Source: Persicirhabdus sediminis (GTDB lineage: Bacteria; Verrucomicrobiota; Verrucomicrobiia; Verrucomicrobiales; Akkermansiaceae). Taken from it: a stretch of 64,000 nt of DNA. Position numbers and translations under genes: made by a program. The number at the start of each line of letters is the position of its first letter. The first letter of the stretch is position 1. Positions 17,138-25,004 of this stretch are shown here, piece after piece. The DNA lies in assembly GCF_016595495.1 (NCBI RefSeq), contig NZ_JAENIM010000043.1, positions 31,374 through 95,373 on the forward strand. Reading direction: 5' to 3'. A model generated the notes under the pieces. It was given only the letters and a program-made list of their open reading frames with translations. It had not been told where the DNA came from and searched no databases.

Positions 17138-18199
17138 TTAGCTGACATGAACTGACCTTTGATGTCTACGATAGACAATTTGGTGATGAAGAAAGTAGCC
17201 GCCGATACTGCCAATGAAGCTGCCGAGAGCGATATCAATGAAACGCGTCATGATGATTTCGTTAGCTGGAATATGCGGGCAGGTAGCGATAACTAACAAG
17301 ACGGTGATGGGGGTGACAAAGATGATGCCTAGCGCGTAGTTTTTGCTGATGGCTATCGGTGTTAGGAAGTTCAGCAGCGAGATCATTAGGCAAATCTCCA
17401 GCGGGCTGAGCCGCGACAGCGTATAAAGACAGATGAGCACGCCTATAGCTGTGCCAGTGACGCGCTGTATCCCGCGCTGGAAGACGTGGCGAGAGTTGGC
17501 ACCAAGCATCACAGTAGCGCAGGAAACACCGACCCAGTAGCCAGATGGGATATTGAGTAAATGAGCCACTAACATGGCTAGGCCAAAAAAGGCGGCGTAG
17601 ATGAGAGATTGATAGATGTTAGTCTGCGGCTGGCGAATTGGCTGCGGAGCGTCAGCTTTGGCGAGTTTTGCGGCAGAGGATTTTTTCTTGCGTCGCGTGA
17701 TGACAGCCTGGCTGATAATCAGGAAAAACAGGGTGTAGACACAGCCCAGGGTGATGGCTGAAGTATTTGCTAGGATGTGATCGAATGCCTGAGGAATGGC
17801 GTTTGCAACACAGGCGACCATGGTGAAAAAGAGTGCCTTTGGCTGCTGTAGATCAAGCCTATCAGCTAGCCAGTGAGCGGCTACCGTCAAGATGGTTAGT
17901 ACAAAAATGGCTGTGTGAGGATACGGCTGGATGAGACTGCCGATGGCAAATGCGATGATGAAACCTGCGCAGCAAATGCAGATAGCTCGCAGCTGGTGAG
18001 ATGCGCTAGAGGAGGGCAGGTAGATGGCCGCTAGGTTTGCTAGGCTGGCTAACAGTCCCAGCTGGAACTGGCCGACGTAGAGCCCTGTCAGTAGAGAGGC
18101 TAGGGTTGAGAGAGACAGGACGATAGCTGTCTGCAGCGGCATAGGGTGTTGTGAGAACTGGATGATTGTTTGCAGTTCTCTGCGGATAATCGATCTCAT
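17138..18199 (-). CDS. FUSC-family inner-membrane protein
   Basis: Integral membrane protein of the FUSC type (aromatic-acid efflux or YccS-like). Two homologous halves of five to six membrane segments each are linked by a basic cytosolic stretch (RRKKKSSAAKLAK, about residues 168-180). The second half carries SGYWVGVSCATVML and the block FQRGIQRVTGTAIG, the signature of FUSC proteins. At 353 residues it lacks the large cytosolic domain of YccS and AaeB, so it is the short form. Substrate unknown. Confidence 0.8.
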   Translation of the reverse strand: MRSIIRRELQTIIQFSQHPMPLQTAIVLSLSTLASLLTGLYVGQFQLGLLASLANLAAIYLPSSSASHQLRAICICCAGFIIAFAIGSLIQPYPHTAIFVLTILTVAAHWLADRLDLQQPKALFFTMVACVANAIPQAFDHILANTSAITLGCVYTLFFLIISQAVITRRKKKSSAAKLAKADAPQPIRQPQTNIYQSLIYAAFFGLAMLVAHLLNIPSGYWVGVSCATVMLGANSRHVFQRGIQRVTGTAIGVLICLYTLSRLSPLEICLMISLLNFLTPIAISKNYALGIIFVTPITVLLVIATCPHIPANEIIMTRFIDIALGSFIGSIGGYFLHHQIVYRRHQRSVHVS

Positions 18200-18240
18200 A
18201 GCTAGGTCGAGATGGGTTGTGTTTCTGTTTGAAACAGACG

Positions 18241-18287
18241 CACATGGCTAGCTGGATATTGAATTAGGGTCAAGATCCAGCTATGTG
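18241..18287. repeat. Imperfect inverted repeat between FUSC and GH genes
   Basis: CACATGGCTAGCTGGAT pairs with ATCCAGCTATGTG except for a three-base bulge, with a loop of 17. It sits in the gap between the glycoside hydrolase end and the FUSC start and contains the CTAGCTGG word. No T tract. Confidence 0.5.
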
Positions 18288-18339
18288 ACGAGTGTTTGGA
18301 AATGCCAGAGCACTCGACCTAACTTATGTTGATGAGGAC

Positions 18340-20985
18340 TTAGTCGATGTCTTCGCGCAGCGTGTGGATGAGCTTAGCCACAAGCCCGGTCCAGCCAGTT
18401 TGGTGTGAGGCGCCGATGCCGCGGCCGTTGTCACCGTGGAAATACTCGTAGAAGAGGATGTGGTTTTTGAAGTTAGGATCGTCGCGCAGCTGAGGAATGC
18501 CGTGGTAGACTGGTCGTTGGTCATTATCATCCGGGAGGAATATTTTCACTAACCTACGGGCTAGCTCGTCGGCAATTTCTTTGATGGTAAGGAATTGTCC
18601 TGATCCGGTTGGGCATTCGACTTTGAAATCATCACCGTAGTAGTGGTGGAATTGCTGCAGCGACTCGATGATGAGGAAGTTGATAGGGAACCAGATAGGT
18701 CCTCTCCAGTTAGAGTTGCCGCCAAACATATCTGAGTCTGATTCACCCGGCTGGTATTGCACGGGGATTTCACGATGACGGCCACGATAGCTGATTGAGA
18801 AGATGTATGGGTTTTCTTGGTAGACTTTTGATAGCCCGCGGATGCCGTAATCAGAGAGGAATTCTGTTTCGTCTAACATCCTAGATAGGAGTCGCTTCAT
18901 GCGATGCCCGCGGAGAAGTGAAAGCAGGTGGCGGTGACCGCGTCCTGGTTCTTCCCAGCGTGATACGAGTTCCGCGAGCCGAGGTTTATTTTCAAGGAAC
19001 CAATGCATGCGCTCGGCAAACTCGGGAACTTTCTCCATGTAACATGGCTCTAGTGTTTCTACGGCAAATAGTGGGATGAGGCCAACGATGCTGCGCAGTT
19101 TTAGCGGTTTGTGGGTGCCGTCAGGTAGGCTGAGCAGGTCGTAGTAGAATTTGTCATCATCATCCCACAGGCCGAGCCCTTCTTCCGCCATGTTAGTCAT
19201 GGCTTCAGCAATGTAGAGGAAGTGCTCGAAAAATTTGGTGGCGATGTTTTGGTAGTTAGGGTTGTGTTCTGATAGGATGAGGGCGATGCGCATCATGTTG
19301 AGCGCGTACATGCTCATCCATGCGGTGCCGTCGGATTGATGGAATTGGAAACCATCTGGCAGCTCGGTATTGCGGTCGAACACACCGATGTTATCGAGGC
19401 CGAGGAAGCCACCTTGGAAGAGGTTGCGACCTTCGCTATCTTTGCGGTTCACCCACCAAGTGAAGTTGACTAACATCTTGTGGAAGACTCTCTCGAGGAA
19501 GTCGTAATCGCCGCTGTGACCGTTTTGTTTGCGATCTATCTGAAAAACTCGGAGGCAGGCCCAGGCGTGTACGGGTGGGTTGACGTCGCTGAAGTTCCAC
19601 TCGTAGGCTGGGATTTGCCCGTTAGGGTGCTGGTACCAGACGCGCAACATGAGCTCCAGCTGGTTTTTGGCGAAGCTAGCATCTATCAGCGCGATGGGTA
19701 GGGTGTGGAATGCTAAATCCCAGGCCGCGTACCACGGGTATTCCCATTTATCGGGCATGGAGATGATGTCGGCATTGTTGAGGTGGCGCCATTCGTAGTT
19801 GCGTCCATGTGCTCTGTTAGCTGGCGGCTGCGGATGTGATGGATCACCTTCTAACCACTCTTTGACATCGTAGTAGTAAAATTGTTTGCTCCAGATCATG
19901 CCGGCAAATGCCTGTCTTTGCACGGCGAGTGATTCTGGGCAGGTGGTGCCGTGTTGAACGGCTTGATAGAATTCGTCGGTTTCACTGACGCGCTGGCTAA
20001 CAATTGTGTCAGCGTCTTTGAATGGTGAGGCCATGAGCTGGCGGCAGAAGCGCACTTGTACTTGGCGGGATTCTCCAGCTGGAATTTCTAGCACGTTATG
20101 GGCGGCTACTTTGGTACCGCACTGGCTTGGGTTGACGGCGGATTTGTCGCCGTCGACGAGGTAGTTATTGATGCCGTCTTTGAAGTATCTACCTTTGATT
20201 TTAGCGCCGTGGTGGCGGTTGAGGTTGGTTTCGTTTTCGCAGAAGAGCATGTCGGCGTCGCCGTCGCTATGGAGGTGCCATTCGCCGCATTTTTCGTGTT
20301 CGATGAGCACGGCTTTGTTAGCGCCTAACTTCATGCTAGGTCGGTTGGTTTTTCCAGGTGCCCAGCTATTTCTGCACCAGAGCTGCGGCAGGATGTGTAG
20401 CGTCTCGGTATGCGGGCCACGGTTGGTGGCGGTGACTCGCATGATGATGTCTTCTGGGGTGTTTTTGATATATTCTATCTGGACGTCGTAGTAGCGGTCG
20501 TCGGCAAAGGCATCGCTATCCCAGATTTCAAACTCGGCATCTTGTTTGCCGCGCTTTTTGTTTTCCGCGACGATTTGATCGTAGGGGAATGCTCTCTGCG
20601 GGTATTTGTAGAGCATTTTGCAGTAGCTGTGAGTGGGGGTGGCGTCGAGGTAGTAGTAGAGTTCTTTGACGTCTTCGCCGTGGTTGCCTTCTGGATTTGT
20701 TAGTCCGAAGAGTCTCTCTTTGATGATGGGGTCTTTGCCGTTCCACAGAGCGAGGCCCATGCAGAGGTAGGATTTGGTATCACTGAAACCAGCTAGGCCG
20801 TCTTCGCCCCAGCGGTAGGCACGGCTGCGAGCGTGGTCGTGGGGGAAGTATTTCCAGGCATCACTATTTTCGGAGTAATCCTCACGTACGGTTCCCCATT
20901 GGCGCTCGCTGAGGTAGGGCCCCCAGGTTTTCCAGAGCTCTTCTTGTGTTCCAGTTAGCCGCTTATGCTCCGCTGTGCTTTTCAT
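18340..20985 (-). CDS. GH63/MGH1-like glucosidase-type protein
   Basis: Large soluble protein without signal peptide resembling the glucosidase/GH63-like family with an (alpha/alpha)6-barrel. The N-terminal 350 residues are beta-rich (start SERQWGTVREDYS, HARSRAYRWGEDGLAGFSD), and the barrel follows with DKWEYPWYAAWDLAFH, the typical barrel motif with W-x-DLAFH, QGGFLGLDNIGVFDRN and NSNWRGPIWFPINFLIIESL. These proteins are often found in Verrucomicrobia genomes but the true substrate (perhaps a glucosyl or mannosyl glycoside) is not settled. It is transcribed alone. Confidence 0.85.
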   Translation of the reverse strand: MKSTAEHKRLTGTQEELWKTWGPYLSERQWGTVREDYSENSDAWKYFPHDHARSRAYRWGEDGLAGFSDTKSYLCMGLALWNGKDPIIKERLFGLTNPEGNHGEDVKELYYYLDATPTHSYCKMLYKYPQRAFPYDQIVAENKKRGKQDAEFEIWDSDAFADDRYYDVQIEYIKNTPEDIIMRVTATNRGPHTETLHILPQLWCRNSWAPGKTNRPSMKLGANKAVLIEHEKCGEWHLHSDGDADMLFCENETNLNRHHGAKIKGRYFKDGINNYLVDGDKSAVNPSQCGTKVAAHNVLEIPAGESRQVQVRFCRQLMASPFKDADTIVSQRVSETDEFYQAVQHGTTCPESLAVQRQAFAGMIWSKQFYYYDVKEWLEGDPSHPQPPANRAHGRNYEWRHLNNADIISMPDKWEYPWYAAWDLAFHTLPIALIDASFAKNQLELMLRVWYQHPNGQIPAYEWNFSDVNPPVHAWACLRVFQIDRKQNGHSGDYDFLERVFHKMLVNFTWWVNRKDSEGRNLFQGGFLGLDNIGVFDRNTELPDGFQFHQSDGTAWMSMYALNMMRIALILSEHNPNYQNIATKFFEHFLYIAEAMTNMAEEGLGLWDDDDKFYYDLLSLPDGTHKPLKLRSIVGLIPLFAVETLEPCYMEKVPEFAERMHWFLENKPRLAELVSRWEEPGRGHRHLLSLLRGHRMKRLLSRMLDETEFLSDYGIRGLSKVYQENPYIFSISYRGRHREIPVQYQPGESDSDMFGGNSNWRGPIWFPINFLIIESLQQFHHYYGDDFKVECPTGSGQFLTIKEIADELARRLVKIFLPDDNDQRPVYHGIPQLRDDPNFKNHILFYEYFHGDNGRGIGASHQTGWTGLVAKLIHTLREDID

Positions 20986-21164
20986 GCCTGAAAGCTAGCA
21001 CAGGCTGAATGATTTAGGAATGAGGAATTAGATACGATGTCACATGATTCTGACTGTTTCATTAGATAAATGAGATTGTCAAAATGCAGGCACATTTGTC
21101 TGTTGGTGCGAGCGGGTTAGTGCTTGCGAGTTAGACTTTTTTGCGGAGGTATTTATAGCTCTGG

Positions 21165-21794
21165 CTATTTGACGGCTGGGAGTGCTAGCCTGAGTGATTT
21201 GATAGACAGTTGGTCTTCGTCAAAGATAGATTTTTCAGCTGGCTGGGGGACGTTGTCAGCTGGTCGGTGGTTGGTGTAGGCCACTTCTGCGTCGATGGTA
21301 TTGCAGAGTGAGTTGAGCACAGGGAATGATTTTGGCGCTCTCACTAGGATTACTTTGAATTGCTGAATGAGCTTTTGGTGGTATTCAGCTGGCGCGTGTG
21401 ATGGGGTAGACTGCTTGGCGTTAAACTCGGCGAGATGGATGGGTCTGCGCTTAGCTCCTAGGGTGACGTTGACGAGTGGCGCTTTTAGCTGAGCAGTTTT
21501 GGTGCAGCTGACTCTGCAGCTGATTTTTTTTAGTGATCGTGGCCGGTTAGACCAAAGCTGCTGGTAGAGTTCGTTTTTGACAAACAGCGCTTGGTACTTG
21601 TACGCGTGGGTCGAGTTGAGCTCAGAGAATACCCGTAGGTGGGCTTGGATGAGGTTGCAGTTATCTAAATCGATGAAGTTTGGAGTTTTGGTGCCGCATG
21701 GTCGGCTGCTCGAACCATGATATAAGATATTCGAGCAGAGGTCGATATGACCGAGAATTTCTCTTAGAGAAATGTCATAGAAATAGAGTGGCAT
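21165..21794 (-). CDS. Hypothetical protein
   Basis: A 209-codon reading frame with no recognised family. It contains six cysteines, four of them in the first 65 residues, and no signal peptide or membrane segment. The AGCTGG word is present in-frame as elsewhere in the chromosome. No ribosome-binding site is evident. It could be a real species-restricted gene; coding status is uncertain. Confidence 0.45.
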   Translation of the reverse strand: MPLYFYDISLREILGHIDLCSNILYHGSSSRPCGTKTPNFIDLDNCNLIQAHLRVFSELNSTHAYKYQALFVKNELYQQLWSNRPRSLKKISCRVSCTKTAQLKAPLVNVTLGAKRRPIHLAEFNAKQSTPSHAPAEYHQKLIQQFKVILVRAPKSFPVLNSLCNTIDAEVAYTNHRPADNVPQPAEKSIFDEDQLSIKSLRLALPAVK

Positions 21795-22057
21795 TAGGGA
21801 GGGTGGTGAGGAGGTGCGGCGCTAAATAGGGAGCGTTCAGCTGAACTTTGTTTTGCTGTCTAAGTGTTTTAGGGTCAATGAAAAAAATGGTATTATCGTC
21901 TGGGTGTTTGATTTAACTAAATGGATTTTGCATTTGCTTTACTAAGCTTGGCAGATATTTGTATTATGGGATTTTTCATTCAAACTTCAGTATGATTTTA
22001 TGCTATTGCTTGCATTGCTAAGCATGTGGTTTTATCTGTCTGTTAAGTTAGTTTCTA

Positions 22058-22783
22058 GTGATGAGAATGATATTGAGAAGGTTGTGTGCAGTGCTCCTGC
22101 TGTTTTTGCTTTGTGATGTTTCTTTGGCCAATGGTTGGAAGAAGGTTGATGATTTTTCCGGCTATAAGGTTGGCGACAGGGCTAAAGCGCCATGGGTGAG
22201 AGGGAATCCCGATGGTAAGCCTATTTCCTTATTTAGGGGGAATTATGGAACACTTAGAATGACTTGGGGGTCTAAAGAGGTTGATACGATGGGGCTGATG
22301 CGGCCTATCCCTACATTGCCATCAGACTACGTGACTTATTATTTCGAGCTGACTTTCACAGGGCCTAATTTGGCTCATAATATCTTTTTTTATGATCATG
22401 AGAATCCGCGCGAGCGAATGGATCATGCGATTCGCCTGCACTTCATCAATAAGTCTGGGGAAGTAGAAATGACGGCTTCTAATGGTGAGGAGCAGGTACG
22501 TGTGGTATCTGGCCTGAAGCTTGAGCAAACCTATCAGGTAAGGTTGGCGGTGAATCAGAGAGATGGTAAATATACGATTTTCTTTAATGACGGCCGCCGG
22601 CAAGCTAGGGAAGACGACAAAATTGCGGCGACGATGAATCTGAAGGGCTTTGATAAAACGCGCAAGCTGAAGACCATAGGGTTGCATTGTTATGGCAAGC
22701 GCATCAAGACTGATTACCAAATGGGGATTAATCACATTTATGTAGGCGGTGGCGTGAAGCTCGCCTTGCCTTCTGGTTTGTAA
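22058..22783 (+). CDS. Secreted protein, probably a beta-sandwich (LamG/3-keto-glycoside hydrolase-like)
   Basis: A signal peptide (MMRMILRRLCAVLLLFLLCD, cleaved near residue 24) is followed by one domain with alternating beta strands: YVTYYFELTFTG, AIRLHFINKSGEVEM, YQVRLAVNQRDGKYTIFFND and KTIGLHCYGKR. The pattern fits concanavalin A-like domains that are common on secreted Planctomycetes and Verrucomicrobia proteins, but no diagnostic residues can be named. Transcribed alone, convergent with the Fur-family gene. Confidence 0.7.
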   Translation: MMRMILRRLCAVLLLFLLCDVSLANGWKKVDDFSGYKVGDRAKAPWVRGNPDGKPISLFRGNYGTLRMTWGSKEVDTMGLMRPIPTLPSDYVTYYFELTFTGPNLAHNIFFYDHENPRERMDHAIRLHFINKSGEVEMTASNGEEQVRVVSGLKLEQTYQVRLAVNQRDGKYTIFFNDGRRQAREDDKIAATMNLKGFDKTRKLKTIGLHCYGKRIKTDYQMGINHIYVGGGVKLALPSGL

Positions 22784-22815
22784 GGTTTTTTCCAGCTAGC
22801 TCAGTTGGCGCTGGG

Positions 22816-23256
22816 CTAGTGAGATGGCTTCTGCTCGCAATCCGGGCAGGTGCCATAGAACTCTAATTTGTGATAGAGTCCTTTGTATCCGGTGGTGAAG
22901 CGGATTTCTTTTTCTAGCTCGTGCACTGGGCACGGTGCGTTGATGGGCTGGATGTTGCCGCATTCTGTACAGATGAGGTAATCTTTGTGGCGGCCAGGGA
23001 TGACGAGCTCAAAGTAGGCGGCGCGTTCGTGTAAGCCCATGCGGCGCACGATGTCGTGGTTATTGAGCCGCTGAAGGAGGCGGAATACGGTGGCGTTGTC
23101 GCATTGATCAGCCAGCTCTGGTGACTCAGCGCATTCGGCCAATGTCATTGGGCGCTGGGCGGCGGTGAGAACGCTGAGCAGCTTTTCCAATGCTTGAGTT
23201 TTGCGCATACCAGCGGCGCGGCAGCGGTCGAGTGCCTCTGTGAGCTGAGTGGACAT
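22816..23256 (-). CDS. Fur-family transcriptional regulator
   Basis: A 146-residue Fur-type metalloregulator. The N-terminal winged helix holds the recognition segment CDNATVFRLLQRLNNHDIVRR; the dimer domain has HKDYLICTECGNIQP and CPDCEQKPSH, giving the two CxxC pairs of a structural zinc site. It is closer in pattern to Zur or PerR than to iron Fur because the HHDH ligand cluster of Fur is not seen; only RHKDYLIC is retained. Metal and targets are not determined. No Zur/Fur-like box can be assigned with confidence in the 137-bp upstream gap. Confidence 0.88.
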   Translation of the reverse strand: MSTQLTEALDRCRAAGMRKTQALEKLLSVLTAAQRPMTLAECAESPELADQCDNATVFRLLQRLNNHDIVRRMGLHERAAYFELVIPGRHKDYLICTECGNIQPINAPCPVHELEKEIRFTTGYKGLYHKLEFYGTCPDCEQKPSH

Positions 23257-23393
23257 GAGGGATATTTAGGGCAGGTGTGTGGAAAAATCCAAGGAATTAT
23301 CACTGGTATGATGATGATTGTGGCGGCTGTTGGATGAAAGAGTTGTCCTACTAATTGATTGGCGCGCGTATTTAGGGTAGTAAATAATTTGAA

Positions 23394-24908
23394 ATGATGA
23401 ACTTAACTATGAAAATGCCGGTGGCTCTGGCGAGTATGGGCCTGTCTGCAATGCTAGCCACGGCAGCTAGCCCGCCAAATGTAGTGGTATTTTACGTCGA
23501 TGATATGGGCTGGGGAGATGTTGGTTATCATGGATTTGATGACATCAAGACACCGTCAATTGATAGTTTGGCAGCGGGTGGGGTTCATTTTACTCAAGGG
23601 TATACGAGTGCCTCGGTTTGTGGTCCATCGCGCAGCGGCTTGCTCACCGGGGTGTATCAGCAGAAATTAGGGGTATATGGCAATGGCGCAGCTGGCGTGA
23701 TGAATGCTGAGCAGCCGTTGATTTTTAAGACGCTCAAAGAACATGGTTATACCACGGGAGCGGTGGGCAAGTGGGGCATCCATGTAGGCAGTGAGACGCC
23801 TATGCCTACGGATAATGGTGTGGACTTTTTCTACGGGTTTTTAGGCGGTGGTCATGATTATTACCATTCGAGCTTGGATGCAAATCATGCCAAACCTGGC
23901 TGGCGTCCGATTTATCGGAATGCCGAGATGGAGCCGCCGATTCAGGAAAAAAATGGCTACCTTACGGAGCTTTTCACCGAAGAATCACTGGGTTTCCTTG
24001 ACCGTCATGCGGGCGATGAGAAACCATTTTTCCTCTATGTGGCGTACAATGCGGTGCATTCACCGTGGACGGTGCCGCAGCCGTATCTCGATAGGGTGGA
24101 TGACTTGGAAGTGCACCACCCAGACCGCAAGGTGCTAGCTGGCATGGCTTTGTGCATGGATGATGGTGTGGGGCAAATTGTCGATAAGCTGAAGGAGAAG
24201 AATGTTTATGATAATACGATTATCTTTTTCATGTCAGACAATGGTACTCCAGCTGGCCAAGGGGTGAAGAAACCGTACACCCGCACTGAGCGCAACGATA
24301 CGGTGATGAGCAGCCCTGGACCTTTTAATGGCTACAAGGGCGACACCTACGAAGGCGGTATTCGCATCCCCTACATCATCCATTTCCCCAAAGAGCTGCC
24401 GCAGGGAAAGGTCTACGAATACCCCGTGATCAACCTCGACATGGCGGCTACCGTGACCGCGCGCATTGGCGTGGACTCACCGGGTGAGGGAGCCCCATTT
24501 GGCTACGACGGCAAAGATCTTTTCCCATACCTGAAAGGCGAGAAAACCGAGCGTCCGCACGAAGTTCTCTACTGGCGCCGCGGCAATGACTACGCCATCC
24601 GCGTGGGTGACATGAAGCTGGCCTTTAATGACCAGCGCGGGCCACAGACAATCCGCCTCTTTGATATGGTGAAAGATAAAGAAGAGCGTATTGATTTGGA
24701 CCTGAAAATGCCTGAGCTAGCGCAGTCATTGCAGGATAGATTTGATGCCTGGGATAGCGAATTGGCACCTGCAAATAGACCGCAAGCAAACCGCAATTTC
24801 GACTACGCTAAAGGCCAGCGTACCGACGTGAAGGCATTTAACGCAGCGGCTTTGGCGAATCCCAAAAAGGCTGAGAAAAAAGGCGGCAAGCGTAAGAGTA
24901 AAAAATAA
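23394..24908 (+). CDS. Secreted type I sulfatase
   Basis: S1 sulfatase. Signal peptide to about residue 25, then NVVVFYVDDMGWGDVGYHGF with metal-ligand D36-D37, the modification motif C76-G-P-S-R80, the metal motif SDNGTPAG, and the C-terminal tail with NRNFDYAKGQRTDV. It is paralogous with the sulfatase at 838: the two share the FHGFDDI/YHGFDDI block and an identical tail layout. The next gene, 96 bp downstream, is a haem protein on the same strand and is likely in the same transcript. Substrate unknown. Confidence 0.93.
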   Translation: MMNLTMKMPVALASMGLSAMLATAASPPNVVVFYVDDMGWGDVGYHGFDDIKTPSIDSLAAGGVHFTQGYTSASVCGPSRSGLLTGVYQQKLGVYGNGAAGVMNAEQPLIFKTLKEHGYTTGAVGKWGIHVGSETPMPTDNGVDFFYGFLGGGHDYYHSSLDANHAKPGWRPIYRNAEMEPPIQEKNGYLTELFTEESLGFLDRHAGDEKPFFLYVAYNAVHSPWTVPQPYLDRVDDLEVHHPDRKVLAGMALCMDDGVGQIVDKLKEKNVYDNTIIFFMSDNGTPAGQGVKKPYTRTERNDTVMSSPGPFNGYKGDTYEGGIRIPYIIHFPKELPQGKVYEYPVINLDMAATVTARIGVDSPGEGAPFGYDGKDLFPYLKGEKTERPHEVLYWRRGNDYAIRVGDMKLAFNDQRGPQTIRLFDMVKDKEERIDLDLKMPELAQSLQDRFDAWDSELAPANRPQANRNFDYAKGQRTDVKAFNAAALANPKKAEKKGGKRKSKK

Positions 24909-25004
24909 ACCAAAGTGACAGAGAGAGAATAGACCTATGTGCCGAACGTTCAATAGTTTCAGTCCTAGCAATGAAGTTATTTCGTGCATTGCCAATAGCA
25001 GAAT

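Noticed and set aside
18561-20746. Many reading frames antisense or out of frame in the glucosidase-like gene
   Set aside because: They are shadows of a long, well-supported gene and lack independent features.
21700-21760. tRNA gene
   Set aside because: GGTTCGA-like text is present on the minus strand but no arms of a cloverleaf can be formed.
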